Part shown: piece by piece, positions 22,158-32,402 of the stretch
Position numbering within the stretch: the first letter of the stretch is position 1
Layout of the letters: each line of letters starts with the position of its first letter
Origin: Prorocentrum cordatum
Lineage: Eukaryota > Sar > Dinophyceae > Prorocentrales > Prorocentraceae
DNA: 64,000 nt
Reading direction: 5' to 3'
Assembly (NCBI GenBank): GCA_963575745.1
Contig: CAUYUJ010015693.1
Span: 341,432 to 405,431, forward strand
Position numbers and translations under genes: made by a program
Notes under the pieces: model-generated
What the model was told of the DNA's origin: nothing
The model's database searches: none
Seen by the model: the letters and a program-made list of their open reading frames with translations, nothing else

Positions 22158-22219
<62 letters not shown>

Positions 22220-22303
22220 TCGTCTCCGCCGTCGTCGTCGCCGCCGTCGCCGTCGTCGTCGCCGTCGTCGCCGTCGTCGTCGACGTCGTCGTGCCCGTCG
22301 CCG

Positions 22304-22369
<66 letters not shown>

Positions 22370-22375
22370 TCGTTG

Positions 22376-22421
<46 letters not shown>

Positions 22422-22495
22422 TGCCGTCGTCGTCGTCTTCGTCGTCGTCGTCGGATTCGTCGTCGTCGTCGTCGTCGGATTCGTCGTCGTCGTCG
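22140..22495 (+). repeat. Long (CGT)n/(CGC)n tract
   Basis: About 355 bp of CGCCGC then CGTCGT with rare interruptions. All six frames are open, giving poly-Arg, poly-Val, poly-Ser, poly-Asp, poly-Thr and similar. None is a gene. Just right of it (22,497-22,560) CCCATCCCATCTGGGGGG occurs twice. Confidence 0.97.
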
Positions 22496-22560
22496 CCCCC
22501 CATCCCATCTGGGGGGCCCGTTGAGTCCTGGGACCCATCCCATCTGGGGGGGGGGGGGCC

Positions 22561-23141
22561 GTGGGCCCTCGACCCAGGATCATCTATGCATTCCCTTGTG
22601 TGCCTGTTCGCGTCTTCGTGTAGCATGTACCGCTGGCACGGCGCTCCTTCGCTGAATGCTACGGGGCAGCTATGTTGCGGTGTTACGCGGTGCTCGCGGG
22701 GAAACCAACAAAACAATTAGCGACCCCCCTTTGGGACCCGATCGTTGAGCGTATTGGAACTTTCCATCAGGCCTCGGAGGCCGTCCTGGGGCGACCAAGA
22801 CGGGAATTGACAAGTCATGCAAGACCTCTTGAGCTAGTGTGTCCCCTTAGGCCGAAGTGACCCCAAAATGGGCCCAAAGACGCCCCCCCCCCCCCCTGTC
22901 AAAGACGCCCCCCCCCCCCCCTCTGAGGCCAGATTGGGGTATGCTGTAAGCCAGGATCCCCAACCATGGTTCTGAGGCCTCTGGAAAACTCACGCGGGGA
23001 ACCCCCGAGAGCCCTTAGGGGGGCCTGGCCCAACAACATCCACAAGCGGAAGGTCTAGTAACTAGTACCCATAATAGTCGTGCGTGGTTGGACCAAGGCC
23101 ACCAAAGACCGTGTGGCACTCAACTGCAGGCCGCAGGCGTG
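22561..23141. other. Spacer with long C runs
   Basis: Unique sequence except for two tandem GACGCCCCCCCCC segments at about 22,880-22,923. No gene was recognised. Confidence 0.4.
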
Positions 23142-23280
23142 ATGGCGGACGTGGTCGAGTGCCAATCTGTCAGGCAGTGTTGGTGTTGCGGGAAGCTGCA
23201 TGCGAATCTTCAATGTTTGCCGAGTTCGCACGTTGACCGATGACGTGTGCCCGAAATGCGTATGTGAGGGGCCCTGACAT
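23142..23280 (+). pseudogene. Short zinc-knuckle fragment
   Basis: A methionine at 23,142 opens a 33-codon frame with CWCCGKLHANLQC and ends at TGA 23,241. In another frame just beyond is DDVCPKCVCEGP. Together they give two CxxC-type pairs like those at 14,932, separated by one frameshift. It could be a broken Stc1-like unit, but this is only a pattern match. Confidence 0.2.
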
Positions 23281-23358
23281 TGGAGTTGTGAAAGTTACAA
23301 CCGATTTGCTTGGTCGGGCAGGCGGCTGGGATTGCCTAGGGAGGCCTCGGATCTTACG

Positions 23359-23380
23359 TCCGTTGCCGCTTTGGCTCAAG
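23359..23380 (+). other. Relict dinoflagellate spliced-leader sequence
   Basis: The 22-nt stretch begins TCCG and ends CTTTGGCTCAAG. It matches the canonical dinoflagellate spliced leader at all but three positions (a first base other than C, then 18 of 21). By a simple count, chance would give such a match about once per thousand windows of this size. It sits 80 bp upstream of the retroelement ORF1 start codon, where a trans-spliced mRNA would carry it. It suggests the locus came from reverse-transcribed, trans-spliced RNA. Confidence 0.6.
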
Positions 23381-23459
23381 GTCTCGCCGCTTACCCCAGC
23401 CTGCGTTGCTTCGATTGGCAGATCGGGAGAGCAGGGCTCTCAGCAACTCGGAGAAGGTC

Positions 23460-24378
23460 ATGGGCCCCACTCCAGCGGAGCGCGCGGCGATCGTCAGCGT
23501 CGACACCCTGCTCGACTGGGCGGATGTCACTGGCGACGCGCGCGCCGCGCTCCGGCGTTTCGCGGGGACGGCGGGCGCCGATTAAATGCGTGATTTCGCC
23601 TCGGCGCCAGCCGTCGAGTTCGGGCCAGCCCAGGGCGAGCTCCGGATCCGAACCCATGAGACTCCGCCGACGCCCGCGCTGACGGACAAGATCAATGAGG
23701 CGGATCGCGTTGCCCACGTGTTGTGCGGCGTCGGGCTGCCCCTGGAGGAGCAGGCGACGGCGGCGGCTATTCGGGCCCAGCCGCCCCCGCAGACGGCCGG
23801 CGCCGCCGCGGCCAGGCTCGAGCGCGCCAGCGACCAGGCGCTCGCGGCCGAGATCCTGTCGCCGAGCGCTACGGGCGCACAGCTCGGGCACTCCGAGCGC
23901 AGAGGCCGCGTGGGCGCCATCCTAGGCGAAGGCGAGGGGCCGACGTCAGACCAGTCGACAGCCGTGAGCATACGCCGCCTTCGCAGTGGATGGTTCCCAT
24001 CAGCTTCGGCGTCGCCGCTGGCTGAAACTCAGCGGGATGAGCATCGCCCGTGATGGTCGCCTCCAGTCGGAGGAGCTGCACGGGCCGCCGAGCGCGGGGG
24101 ACTTGTGGATCTGCCATCGCGCGCTGACCGCGCGCCTGATCATACTCAAGGAGGTGGCGCCCGCGCAGCTCGAGCGGCACGCGCAGAAGATCGCGGATTT
24201 CGCCGCGCTGTGCGCGGGGGCCGCGCGGGCGACCGCTTACCGGGAGGTCGCCCAGACGAGGCTCGAGCACGCGCTGTCCTTGCGCCGCGACGCGCTCGAG
24301 AGGATCGCCGCTGATCCCGCGGGCTTCGCCGCCCGTGGATTCGGCCAGAGCACCATCTGGGAGTGCGTCTGGGGCTAG
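23460..24378 (+). pseudogene. Retroelement ORF1, gag-like
   Basis: It starts MGPTPAERAAIVSVDTLLDW, runs 41 codons to TAA at 23,583-23,585, and continues in the same frame from ATG 23,586 to 24,053. The reading then shifts to the frame of 23,986-24,378, which contains LKLSGMSIARDG, a helical ERHAQKIADFAALC region and RLEHALSLRRDALERI. This recalls an ORF1 protein I know from many dinoflagellate genomes, whose role is presumed gag-like. At least one in-frame stop and one frameshift break it. The methionine at 23,460 is chosen because AERAAIV-DTLLDWA looks like the family N-terminus. Confidence 0.55.
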
Positions 24379-24381
24379 GTC

Positions 24382-25200
24382 GTGGAGACTTCGGACAGGT
24401 TCCGGAGTGCCGTTAGTCCTCTGGCTGCGGCGCGCGGCCCAGCCGGGGACAATGGCGCGCGGCGACGCCCGGCCGCTCGAGGGGAGAAGCCGCCTCCGCG
24501 GGGCGCGAGGGCCGTGCCAGTTGAAACGCAGGCGCGCCCCGCCAATATCCTTCTGGGGGAAGGCAGGGCGCCGCCCGCCAGCCGCCGACCCCCCGCGGGA
24601 AGCTGGCGGGCGCCAGGCATCGTCAAGGGCGCCGACTGTGCAAATCGGCGGAAGATCGCGACCGGCGCCGCAGGCTGCTTGATCTTCGCCGTGCCCCGCG
24701 ACGGGAACAGCGCGGCAGCCTGCCTGGGGCTCCGCGGGGCGACCGCCGCGGTGTTCGACGGACGGTTCGCGGGGATTTCGACGCGGCCGACCGGACTGCG
24801 TGGGAGACCCTCGTGATCTGCATCGACTCCAGCGATTTCGGGGCGGCACGGCGGTCTCCGCCGTGCTGCGTTTTCGAGATATACGCGCCGCTGCGCAGTC
24901 CCACGGCGCTGCGTAGCCGCAAGGGCGTCGACCCTGCGGAGAAGGGCCGCGTCGGGCAGGCCAACCTCATCGCGCTCCGAACTGCGGATAGCCTTCGGCG
25001 GATGGCTGGCCGGGTGGCCCCGTGCGCGGTGGTCGCGACGGCGGCGAGCGATGGCTCGTCGCCGACGCTGGCCGTGGATGAGGTCGGCGCCGTGGTGGGC
25101 CAGTTCGGCGCGGCAAACAAAGTTCATCGGCCAGCGCTTCGCTTCGACGGTCAGCGTTGAGCCCGTCGAGGGCAGATCGTCGACGGCGCTTCCAGGGCAG
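24382..25200 (+). pseudogene. Retroelement internal ORF with methyltransferase-like segment
   Basis: One frame spans 24,382-24,816. A second, 24,813-25,160, carries PLRSPTALRSRKGVDPAEKG, then RVGQANLIALRTADSLRRMA, a PCAVV segment and a final GAANK.HRPALRFDGQR. In related dinoflagellate retroelements this order follows a PC motif and belongs to a segment resembling cytosine or N6 methyltransferases (…ALENP… and a late basic Y/F-G motif). Here the expected ENP-like residues are not visible, so the enzyme would be dead. The assignment rests on remembered family layout, not a search. Confidence 0.35.
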
Positions 25201-26199
25201 CTCAGCCACGCCCCGCAGCACGGGCCCTTCGCTGGGCCGAGCGCCGAGGGCGCCGCTGCCGAGGCGCGCCCCCCCCCCTGGTCGCGGCGCGGCGCCCGGC
25301 CCGCCCGAGACGCGCAGGTGCGCCGCGGAGATCACCGCGCGAGGCGCGGCGCGAAAGGCAGAGCCGGCGGCGCGAGTCCGGCTCTGGCAGAACGCGCTGG
25401 TAGCGCGGAGCGCCGTCGCCAGGCCCGCGTTGCGACCTGCCGTGGAGGGCTCGGGCTGGTCTGCAAACCCGCGCGGCGCCGACTGGTCGGACAGGAGACA
25501 GTTGGGGGGTCATCAGGCGCCGGGCGGCTGGAGCTCCCGCGCCAGGGTCGATCGAGTGGCTGCCCAAGGCAGTCGCTGTCGGCCGCCACGCCGGGGGGGC
25601 GTTCCTCGGCCCCCCGCGGGCGTATTCGGGCGTTGTCGAGGCCGCGCTCGCGGCCATCGGCGAGGAGGGCCATGCAGAGTGGCCGCGGGGGGGGGGGGGG
25701 GGGGGGGGCGCTGCAAGGGTTCGGAGCGCCCTCGCGGAGCAGGTGGGCGCCGCCGACGAGGGGCCCGCCCGGGGCGGCTACTTGTTTTCTGGCGCCAGGC
25801 CGGGGCTGCGCGAAGCGCGGCAGCAGGCAGCCGGGGGCCCGGGCGACCAGACGGCCCGCTGGCGCAAGCAAGGCAGTCCGACAGGGGTCCGCGCCTTTCC
25901 CGAACATTGCGGGGCGTTACAGGCCGCGGAAGACGACGGGGCAGAGGGCGCGGGGGGGCACTGTGACCGAGGTTGACTCCAGGAATCGCGCCGAGGTCGC
26001 GGTCGAGGGCGACGATGATACCGCGGCAGCTTTCGCGAGGCACGAGCAGTCCACGCGTTCGCACTCGTCCGCGACTCGTGGAATCAGCTGCGGGGCTCCC
26101 TCGGCGAGGACCCTGCCCCCAGCCGCGTCGAGGTCGTCGAGGTGGTTGAGCTCGGCAGAGCGAAGCGCCGCGTGGCGCTCGCTTGCGGGCGTAGCGGGC
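25201..26199 (+). pseudogene. Retroelement spacer region, coding-like but broken
   Basis: Several plus-strand frames of 78-393 codons overlap. Segments such as PGSIEWLPKAVAVGRH and GPPRAYSGVVEAALAAIGEE look like protein but change frame. A run of about 18 G lies at 25,687-25,708, a likely slippage site. No further domain was recognised between the methyltransferase-like part and the RT. Confidence 0.35.
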
Positions 26200-26640
26200 C
26201 CATTGTTCCATCAAAGCGGACGGAGTGGGTAATCCCGCCGAAGGTGCCCACCACGGCCTTCGATATCTTGGGCGCGTAGATGTGCCCTTGCGCCGGCGAG
26301 GGCGTCGAGCTGCTCGCGATGGACTTCGCGGGGGCCTCCTGGTTGATTCCGCTGCTGCCGTGGGGGCAGATGTTTCTTCGCGGCCCGCGTCCGCAGCAGA
26401 TGGTTCGCGTTTTCGAGGGGGGCCCGGGGCTCGCGGGGGTCGCCGCTGTCGCGGGGCCACGCGGCGGCGCTCCTGCGTCGGCTCGCGATCGCGACGGTGG
26501 AGCCAGGCAGGGGGGTGCTAATTTGCTGCGTCGACGGCTCCACTATTGGCCTTCGCGGGCACGCTCGCGACGCGGAAGCCGCGCGTGCCATGATGGCCCA
26601 TTAGTTTGCGGTTCGCGGTCGGCCCCCCCCCCCCTTCTCA
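26200..26640 (+). pseudogene. Retroelement reverse transcriptase domain
   Basis: Motif A is read in one frame as ELLAMDFAGASWLIPL, with the catalytic Asp at 26,322-26,324. After a frameshift near 26,375 the next frame reads FFAARVRSRWFAFSRGARGS then RGSPLSRGH, the GSR-APLSW type motif B. It continues to LICCVDGSTIGLRGHARDAE, where motif C is CVDG at 26,527-26,538. The second catalytic Asp is replaced by Gly, so the RT is dead. A TAG stop (about 26,602) and a poly-C run (26,622-26,632) follow. Confidence 0.65.
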
Positions 26641-26699
26641 CCTTGCCTGGGCATCGAGCACTTTCCGGTTTGAGGTCGCGCGGGTGCGCGGCGAGCAGG

Positions 26700-27620
26700 G
26701 CCGCGGACGATCGCGGCGATCGAGGTCAGTGTCAAGCGGGCGATCGCGGACGAGGTGGCGGAGATGTCCGCCCAGATTATTGCTTCCAGCGTGGTGGCCC
26801 AGAAAATCTTGATATCGCGCGCGGGCAAGGGCGCGCGCGTAGCTTCCCTCGTCTACCTGATCGCGCCGTATCCGCGGCGGCCGTAGACCGCGCTGGCTGA
26901 CGCGATAGGGACTGAGGCCGCCGGCCGTGCACCTCCAGGATGCGTCTGGGGTAGACAGATTCGCGCATGCGCCCGCGCGGCGGTGATCTTCCTCCGCTGC
27001 GAAGCGGGCGCCGCTCGGTGGATCTTCGACTCCGATGCGCACGACGGCAGTGGAGGGCGCGTCGATATCGACGCCGACGCGAGCCCGCGGGGCTTTGACG
27101 CCGCGCCCCTGATCGAGGGCGCCATTGCGGAGTGAATTTTCGAACCGACCGCGCCAGAGGACCCCGCGAGGTTGAAGTTGGAGGTCGGAGACTGCGTTGG
27201 CCAGCAGACATGGGAGGCACTCGCAGTGCTGATCGCGCGCCGCACGCGGGCGCCTCTCTGGCGCCGGCGCCGATTCAGTTTCCGAGACCGCTCGGACTTA
27301 GCATCGGCAGCGAGCGTACTTTTCCAATGGCGCAGCGCTGGCGAGGGTTTGCGCTGGCGCCGGGCCCGGCATGGGCGACGCACCAGCCAGACATCTGCCA
27401 GCACATCCCAGGCGCGGCAAACAAGCTGGCGGCGGTTGGCCACCCGCGCTGCGGCGCGCACCCCGTGTCAGCTTTCCCACGCGAAACCAGCAAGGGCACG
27501 GTTCCCTCGAGATCACGTGCGCCTGCCACTCAGCAGGGTTGCGACAGGGGGGCTGGCGCTCGTTGTCGACCACCCAGTGCTGCACTGATTGGTTGGGCGC
27601 TAAACTTGCCGCAGTTCTGA
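26700..27620 (+). pseudogene. Retroelement RNase H domain and connecting region
   Basis: A frame without ATG reads RTIAAIEVSVKRAIADEVAE through VASLVYLIAPYPRRP to a TAG at about 26,883. Downstream, VDIDADASPRGFDAAPLIEG gives the first RNase H Asp. TGA at 27,133-27,135 interrupts. The same frame continues LKLEVGDCVGQQTWEALAVL (Glu) and SFRDRSDLASAASVLFQW (second Asp). After another shift, ICQHIPGAANKLAAV stands where ANKLAD-LSR is expected, so the last Asp is lost. The block is clearly homologous to DIRS/Ty3-type RNase H and is inactive. Confidence 0.65.
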
Positions 27621-28010
27621 ATTCCCACGGCGCGTGCTCTCGACCGCCCGGTGCCGCGCTGTTTGGCGGCCCTGCGAGGTGGCCGCAGTTTAGTCATGCT
27701 TTTCCACGGCGCGAGCTGTCGCCCACCCGGCGCCGCTCTGGTTGGCGGGCCGAATGCGCTGCAGCCGGCGATGCGAGGACGCCCCGGCTGCGTTCTCAGC
27801 GACGACGCCCGGAAAAAGACCTGCGACGCGCGGGGCCAGCGGACGGCGGCGCTCTGCGGGCGGATCGGGGGCTGCTCCTGGGCGCAAGCCTTTCATGCCC
27901 CCCACCCGTCGCGCTGAAATCGATCGGGGGCTGCTTCCCGACGCAGCGCGGCGGGGGTGGCCATATCTATTAAGCCTTTCCCGTGCATAAGTCGATCGGA
28001 AGCTGCGTCC
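27585..28010 (+). repeat. Two short tandem repeat sets
   Basis: Two to three units of about 75-80 bp containing CCGCAGTT, CCACGGCGCG and CCCGGYGCCGC occupy 27,585-27,745. Three units of about 55-70 bp starting CGATCGGGGGCTGC occupy 27,866-28,010. They sit between the two retroelement relics. Confidence 0.55.
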
Positions 28011-28939
28011 GAGCGCGACGCGGAGGAGGCGCGGGCGCCCGCTTCGAGTGGCGCCCGGACGACGCCGCCGCCCTAGAACAGTCGCCCGAGGCCATGGTGA
28101 CTGTCTCGATCGGGGCGGCCCCTGCGCTTCGGATGGCACGCTCGGCGGCGGAAGTGGCCCCGACCAAAGGAGGGGCGCCGCCCGCCTCCGTGCGAGTGCA
28201 CTTTCGCGACCTAGCGGGCAGGCAGTCCACTTGCAATCGATATGTATTCCCTCGCGCCGACTGCGCGCGCCGCCGACTACTTGCGGGAGACAGGAAGCCG
28301 AGCTCGCAGCCATCCGAGATCGATGCGACAACGGCGACGGCGCGCTCGGGCGGCGCAGGTGCGCGCTCTATCTCGCCACGACGCGCCTCCGCCGCGGTGG
28401 AGTGTCGGAGCGGCTGTCGCTGCCGAGCAGGCCAGGGCGCGCGCCCCGCGGCTGGCTTCTCATCGCTGCCACAGGTGAGGCGCTGAAGTGGCTGTCCCGG
28501 AATGCTTCCGCGCGGCGGGCCCGCGCCCGCTGCCGCTGCGGAGACAGCTCGCGAGGGGGCAGCCCGACTGACTGCTCCTCCGCGTCGTCGGCCGCTCCCA
28601 TGTACTTCCTCCTCCTGTTCCTCTTCCTCCTCCTCCTCCTCCTCTTCCCCCCCCTCCTCTTCCCCTCCCATCCTGCTGGCCCCTGGACTCGGGTTGTCTT
28701 CGAATTCGGACCTGGGGCGAAGTGTTGCGACGCTGCCGGGCACCCTCGGCCGCGCGGCCGTCTCTCGCAGATGATGGGGCGACCGCCGGCCGCGTCGAAG
28801 CCGTGGGTGTTCGGGCTGCGCGGGGCGCTGGCGGCCGCCTGTAGGAGATCGCCAGTTGCGCCAAGAATATGGACTTCGCACCCGCGCCGGGCACGCAGAA
28901 TGCACGCAGAGAGTCGTCGCGCGTTCTTCTGAGGAGGGA
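28011..28939 (+). other. GC-rich coding-like stretch of unknown origin
   Basis: Overlapping plus frames of 78-294 codons and a CTC tract (28,602-28,670) fill it. By position it could be the N-terminal part of the following LINE endonuclease, but I find no endonuclease motif that I trust. Confidence 0.3.
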
Positions 28940-28984
28940 GGGGGGCAGAGTCGTTCTAGAAGCAGCGGCGCAGTCAGGGTTGCG

Positions 28985-29560
28985 CGCGAATCGAAGTGCA
29001 GGAGTTCCTATCATCTTGGGTTGAATATCGGGGCGCCCATGCGCGACAAGTTTTTGTCGGGCCCCCGGGGCCCTGAGGGCGACGTCTTGCAGCCAGACTG
29101 CGACGCAACCTCGCGTTGCTCATATCCCTCCTCGGCCTCGCAGCAGGGGCCCCGGGCCCCAGTAGGGCCGGGCGGTCGCCCAGATGATGCTGCGGTGGCA
29201 AGATTGCGATTGGGGCGCCGCGAGATCGAGGGGAGGCGGGGGGGGGGGGGGGCGCGCGAGCGAGGCGGCGGGGCGGACTGGGGCGAGAGAGAGGGGACAG
29301 AACGGGGCGGGGGAGACGGCCTCAGAGATTCTGGAGCAGCGCCATCCTATGACGGCGAATACTTACTGATGGAGTCGATTTGTTCGGCGAAGGACCAGGC
29401 GGCCCATCGGGCATGATCGAGTTCGCGTTTATTCCTCAGGGCTGGCGCTCTCGATTGGTTTGGCGCCGCGCCCCGCGGCGCGCGGGCGCCCGACTGCGAG
29501 CTCAGACAGGCCGCCCACCCCGCGATCGCGCCCCGCTCTACCTCGAACTGTCGCGCCCCG
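28985..29560 (+). pseudogene. LINE endonuclease relic
   Basis: YHLGLNIGAPMRDKFLSG (about 29,010-29,065) stands where the GGDWN-type metal-binding motif is expected. The frame from 29,380 contains MIEFAFIPQGWRSRLVWR and ends RPPRDRAPLYLEL at about 29,510-29,550. That resembles the C-terminal DH-P signature of AP endonucleases, with His replaced by Arg. A poly-G run at 29,238-29,250 lies between the parts. Confidence 0.45.
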
Positions 29561-29889
29561 AGGGCCCTCGCGCATGCTCGGCGGCACCCAGAGTTAATTT
29601 GAACATGTCCACTCTCACGTCTGCGCTCGAGCTCAGCGCGCAACGCATTGATATCGCGAGGGGGAAAATGGCTCGGGGAGAGGGGGGGCGACAGGATTCG
29701 GGTGCGCGATCAGGATGTTCCGCCCTCGCTTGTCGCGCGGCCCTCTCTGCCTTCGCGCGCGTGTCCTCCAGCGTCTGACGCCTCAATGTTTCGCGGTCCC
29801 ACAGTGCCGCGCGCGCGGCCTCTCCGCGCGCGAAGAGCACTGCGGAGCCGCCCCGCCGGACGGATGATTGGCCGCTCTGCTCTGCTCTG

Positions 29890-30420
29890 CTCTGTGAACA
29901 GTGTCGCGTCGAAGTGGGGTCGGAGTTCTTTTGGGCAGACGCGGCCGCGCCTCGCGATTGCCCTCGCTGGACCGAGCTGCGCCGCGAGTTTCTTCAGAAG
30001 CGAGTGGAGCTCAGAGCCTTTCGATTACATGAGGAGGGCTTGCAGGCCGTCGAGGCCGAGCTCGAGTCCATCTTTCAGCGAATGCGACTGCTCCGCCAAA
30101 AACATCAGCGAGCAGAACGCGGCTCCTTTGTTCAGGCAGCCAGCGAAGCGTGGAGCCGACGCAATCTTTTAGAGGCCATTGGCTAGGCCATTTCTTCCAG
30201 AGGCCATTGGTCCACCGTTGTTCGTCAAACACAAAAGAAACGCGATGGCTGACGGCGCGGTGCTTCGCCGGTTTCGTCCAAACAAGAATGGCCCGACGTT
30301 TAGCAGCCTCCTGGAGGGGCGGGGGGCGCGAATGCGATCCCGATCGGCATCGACCAGTGGCGAAATCAACGCGACGATCTCGAACGCGCCCAGACGCGCC
30401 ACGTTGCCCGATGTGACACC
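29890..30420 (+). pseudogene. LINE linker region between endonuclease and RT
   Basis: The frame 29,914-30,186 carries ELRREFLQKRVELRAFRLHE followed by EAELESIFQRMRLLRQKHQR, a highly helical basic segment typical of LINE ORF2 linkers. The reading shifts to 30,150-30,416 (LGHFFQRPLVHR...). AGAGGCCATTGG is duplicated at about 30,171 and 30,199. Confidence 0.5.
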
Positions 30421-30779
30421 ATATTTACGGAATTTGGCCCTAGGTGGCAGTAAAAGACTTCGAAGGCATGTTCGTAGAGCCCCGAAGCGTCGAGTCGTTC
30501 CTGACGTTGCGGCCCTGCTAGAGCTCCGGCGGCAGTTGCTGCGCCGCGAAGCAGGCGCGGGGTTTTCACCCGCTGGCCTTGGGCCAGAGAGCGCCTGCTG
30601 AACTCGCTCTTTTTTCGATGTGCTGCTGGGTGCGATGATGAAGGCGCGCGTTGCAGATCTGGCGCCTCTCTACTGGTGTATCATTCGTGGTTGTGCTCGG
30701 GGTCCAAGGGTGAGAGGGTCGCCCGCGCCCGCCCCGTCGCGGGCACGTCGCCCTTCCCCGACCTCCTCCCAAACGATCT

Positions 30780-31590
30780 TTCCAGAGGATTGTTGGTTTC
30801 CGAGTCGCCGTTTCCGTGAGGGGGCCATTTTGGCGTTGCAGGTGGCAGGGTGGAGATTTAGAGAGTCGGGGCGGAGCCACGGGGCCAGTCTAAAGGATGT
30901 GAGCGGTGCTTTCGGCGCAACGTCCTAGACTTCGACGAGCACTACTATGTCTGCATGCGTTTCTGCTGAGAGCTTCTTGCTGCTTTGCGAGAAGCCATCG
31001 GGGCGCCAGTGTCTCACTGCCTAGTGGCGGGGGTGCGCGGCGGTCAAAACGCGGATGGGTGGCGCGATGGGGGATCCATTCATGGCGACAGTTCTCTCTG
31101 CTGCGTCTCGGCGCCCTGCGCAGCAGTCGGCGGGGGCCTTGCGCGACCGGGGCCCCTCGACCTCAAGTGCGCGGGCGATCTGTGCCGCTGCGCCCTTTCT
31201 TCGCACGGTGCCCTCTTGGGCCTCTTCATCACCTCGCCCCGCCAATCCGATGATCTGCTCGACTCGCATCTCCGGGGGCACGGGTGCCAACGAGCCGTGG
31301 GGAACAGTCTATAGCTGCACGTTGGAGAAGGAAGGGGCCACGGCATATCGGAGGTGTCTTCGCGGGCCTGGGCAGTCTCTTACCTCTGGCACTCATGTGG
31401 AGGAGGTGGGGCATTTGGGGCCCCAAAAGAGCGTGCCCAGGCTTTTAGTCAGGAGGTGGTCAGGCGTCACCAGGCAACGCGCTCGGCATTCCATTATCTG
31501 GGCGGCTTCTGGTCCTTCTCTCCCCCTTGGAAGTTTACTCGTGCTAGTTTTTTTTTGTTTATATATATATATATATATATATATATCTGG
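30780..31590 (+). pseudogene. LINE reverse transcriptase domain
   Basis: Motif A reads LKDVSGAFGATS with the Asp at 30,896-30,898 and is followed at once by TAG (30,926-30,928) where Trp is expected. Motif B reads GGAMGDPFMATV at 31,055-31,090, a signature of this LINE group. After a shift, the frame 30,985-31,314 reads LCRCALSSHGALLGLFITSP. No clean motif C Asp pair is visible. A later frame has AQAFSQEVVRRHQATRSAFH then LGGFWSF, the usual post-palm segment. It is inactive. Confidence 0.6.
31559..31587 (+). repeat. (TA)n microsatellite inside LINE
   Basis: A pure TA run of about 28 bp interrupts the post-RT coding region after the FWSFSPPWKFTRAS segment. Confidence 0.95.
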
Positions 31591-31676
31591 CGCAGAATTC
31601 AGCTCTTCGTGGTCTCGAGGCCTGAGGGCGCGCAAGTTAGACGACTGCGACGGGGGCGACGCGGACGCTCCTGAAT

Positions 31677-32402
31677 GAGCCGCTGCTGAAACATTGGCGT
31701 ATGCGCGAGGCTTCTGCGGAGCTCTATTTGCGGTCTCAATTGGTGCAAATCTTGGTCTGCTCATTCATCCAGTCACGCGCAACTTTTTCGGCGCTCTTCG
31801 GGGAGGTTCGTTTCGACACTATGCTTGCGCTTATGGTTGACGGCTTCCTGGCCCCACGGGCTTCCCCGTGGGCCTCGAGGGTGGTGGAGGGCCTCCGCTG
31901 GGCCCATGGGCTCATCCGTGACTTTGAGGGCGTTATTGGGGAAATCGCCGGTCGGCTCAGGCTCTCGCGGGGCCCCGAAGCCCGACCCGCTTCCCTGAAG
32001 CTTGACTTCACGGCCATGCGACGATGTTTTTGGGGATCCACTATTGCGCTTCTTGCCTTCAATGATGAGGAGGAGGAGCACGGGAATGCTGCGGAGGATT
32101 TACAACAGGCCGGTGGGCATTTTCGACGCCAGTCGGAGGGGTGCGGGGAGGCGCTCGGGCCCCAGAAAGGCCTCATGGCACATGATGCGCCCGCCGCTCA
32201 CGTCGCGACCTCCGCTCACTATATCCTGTCCTCGCGCCGTGTAACGCGCGCATCTGCTGCAGAGAAGTGTTGGGGCACAACTTGTGCTGCTCAGCATTTG
32301 GTGCTTGCTGCGAAGCGGGGGCATTATCGGTTCGGGGGCGGTGGGGCATTGAAACCCAATGCGCCTTCGCCGCCGCTGTCGCGTCCCCGGTTCGATTATT
32401 AA
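31677..32402 (+). pseudogene. LINE post-RT domain, longest intact piece
   Basis: An open frame of about 240 codons begins LLKHWRMREASAELYLRSQL and includes IQSRATFSALFGEVRFDTML. Later parts, GPQKGLMAHDAPAAHV and AAQHLVLAAKRGHYRFGGGG, look like two C2H2-type fingers whose cysteines have been lost. No start codon is needed because it continues the RT protein. It ends at TAA 32,400. This is the least damaged part of the element. Confidence 0.55.

Larger units (their letters stand above)
23359..27620 (+). mobile_element. Decayed dinoflagellate retroelement with RT and RNase H
   Basis: A GC-rich, low-repeat block with consecutive pieces in plus-strand order: gag-like ORF1 (23,460-24,378), a possible methyltransferase-like segment (24,813-25,200), RT (about 26,200-26,640) and RNase H (about 27,040-27,450). 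The RNase H has the HIPGAANK-type ending seen in DIRS and Ty3-like elements. I did not find a tyrosine recombinase, integrase, LTRs or other terminal repeats, so the class is uncertain. Multiple stops and frameshifts make it non-functional. Confidence 0.65.

Noticed and set aside
21545-22543. Long poly-Arg, poly-Val, poly-Asp frames on both strands
   Set aside because: All six frames of the CGT tract are open; this is a property of the microsatellite.
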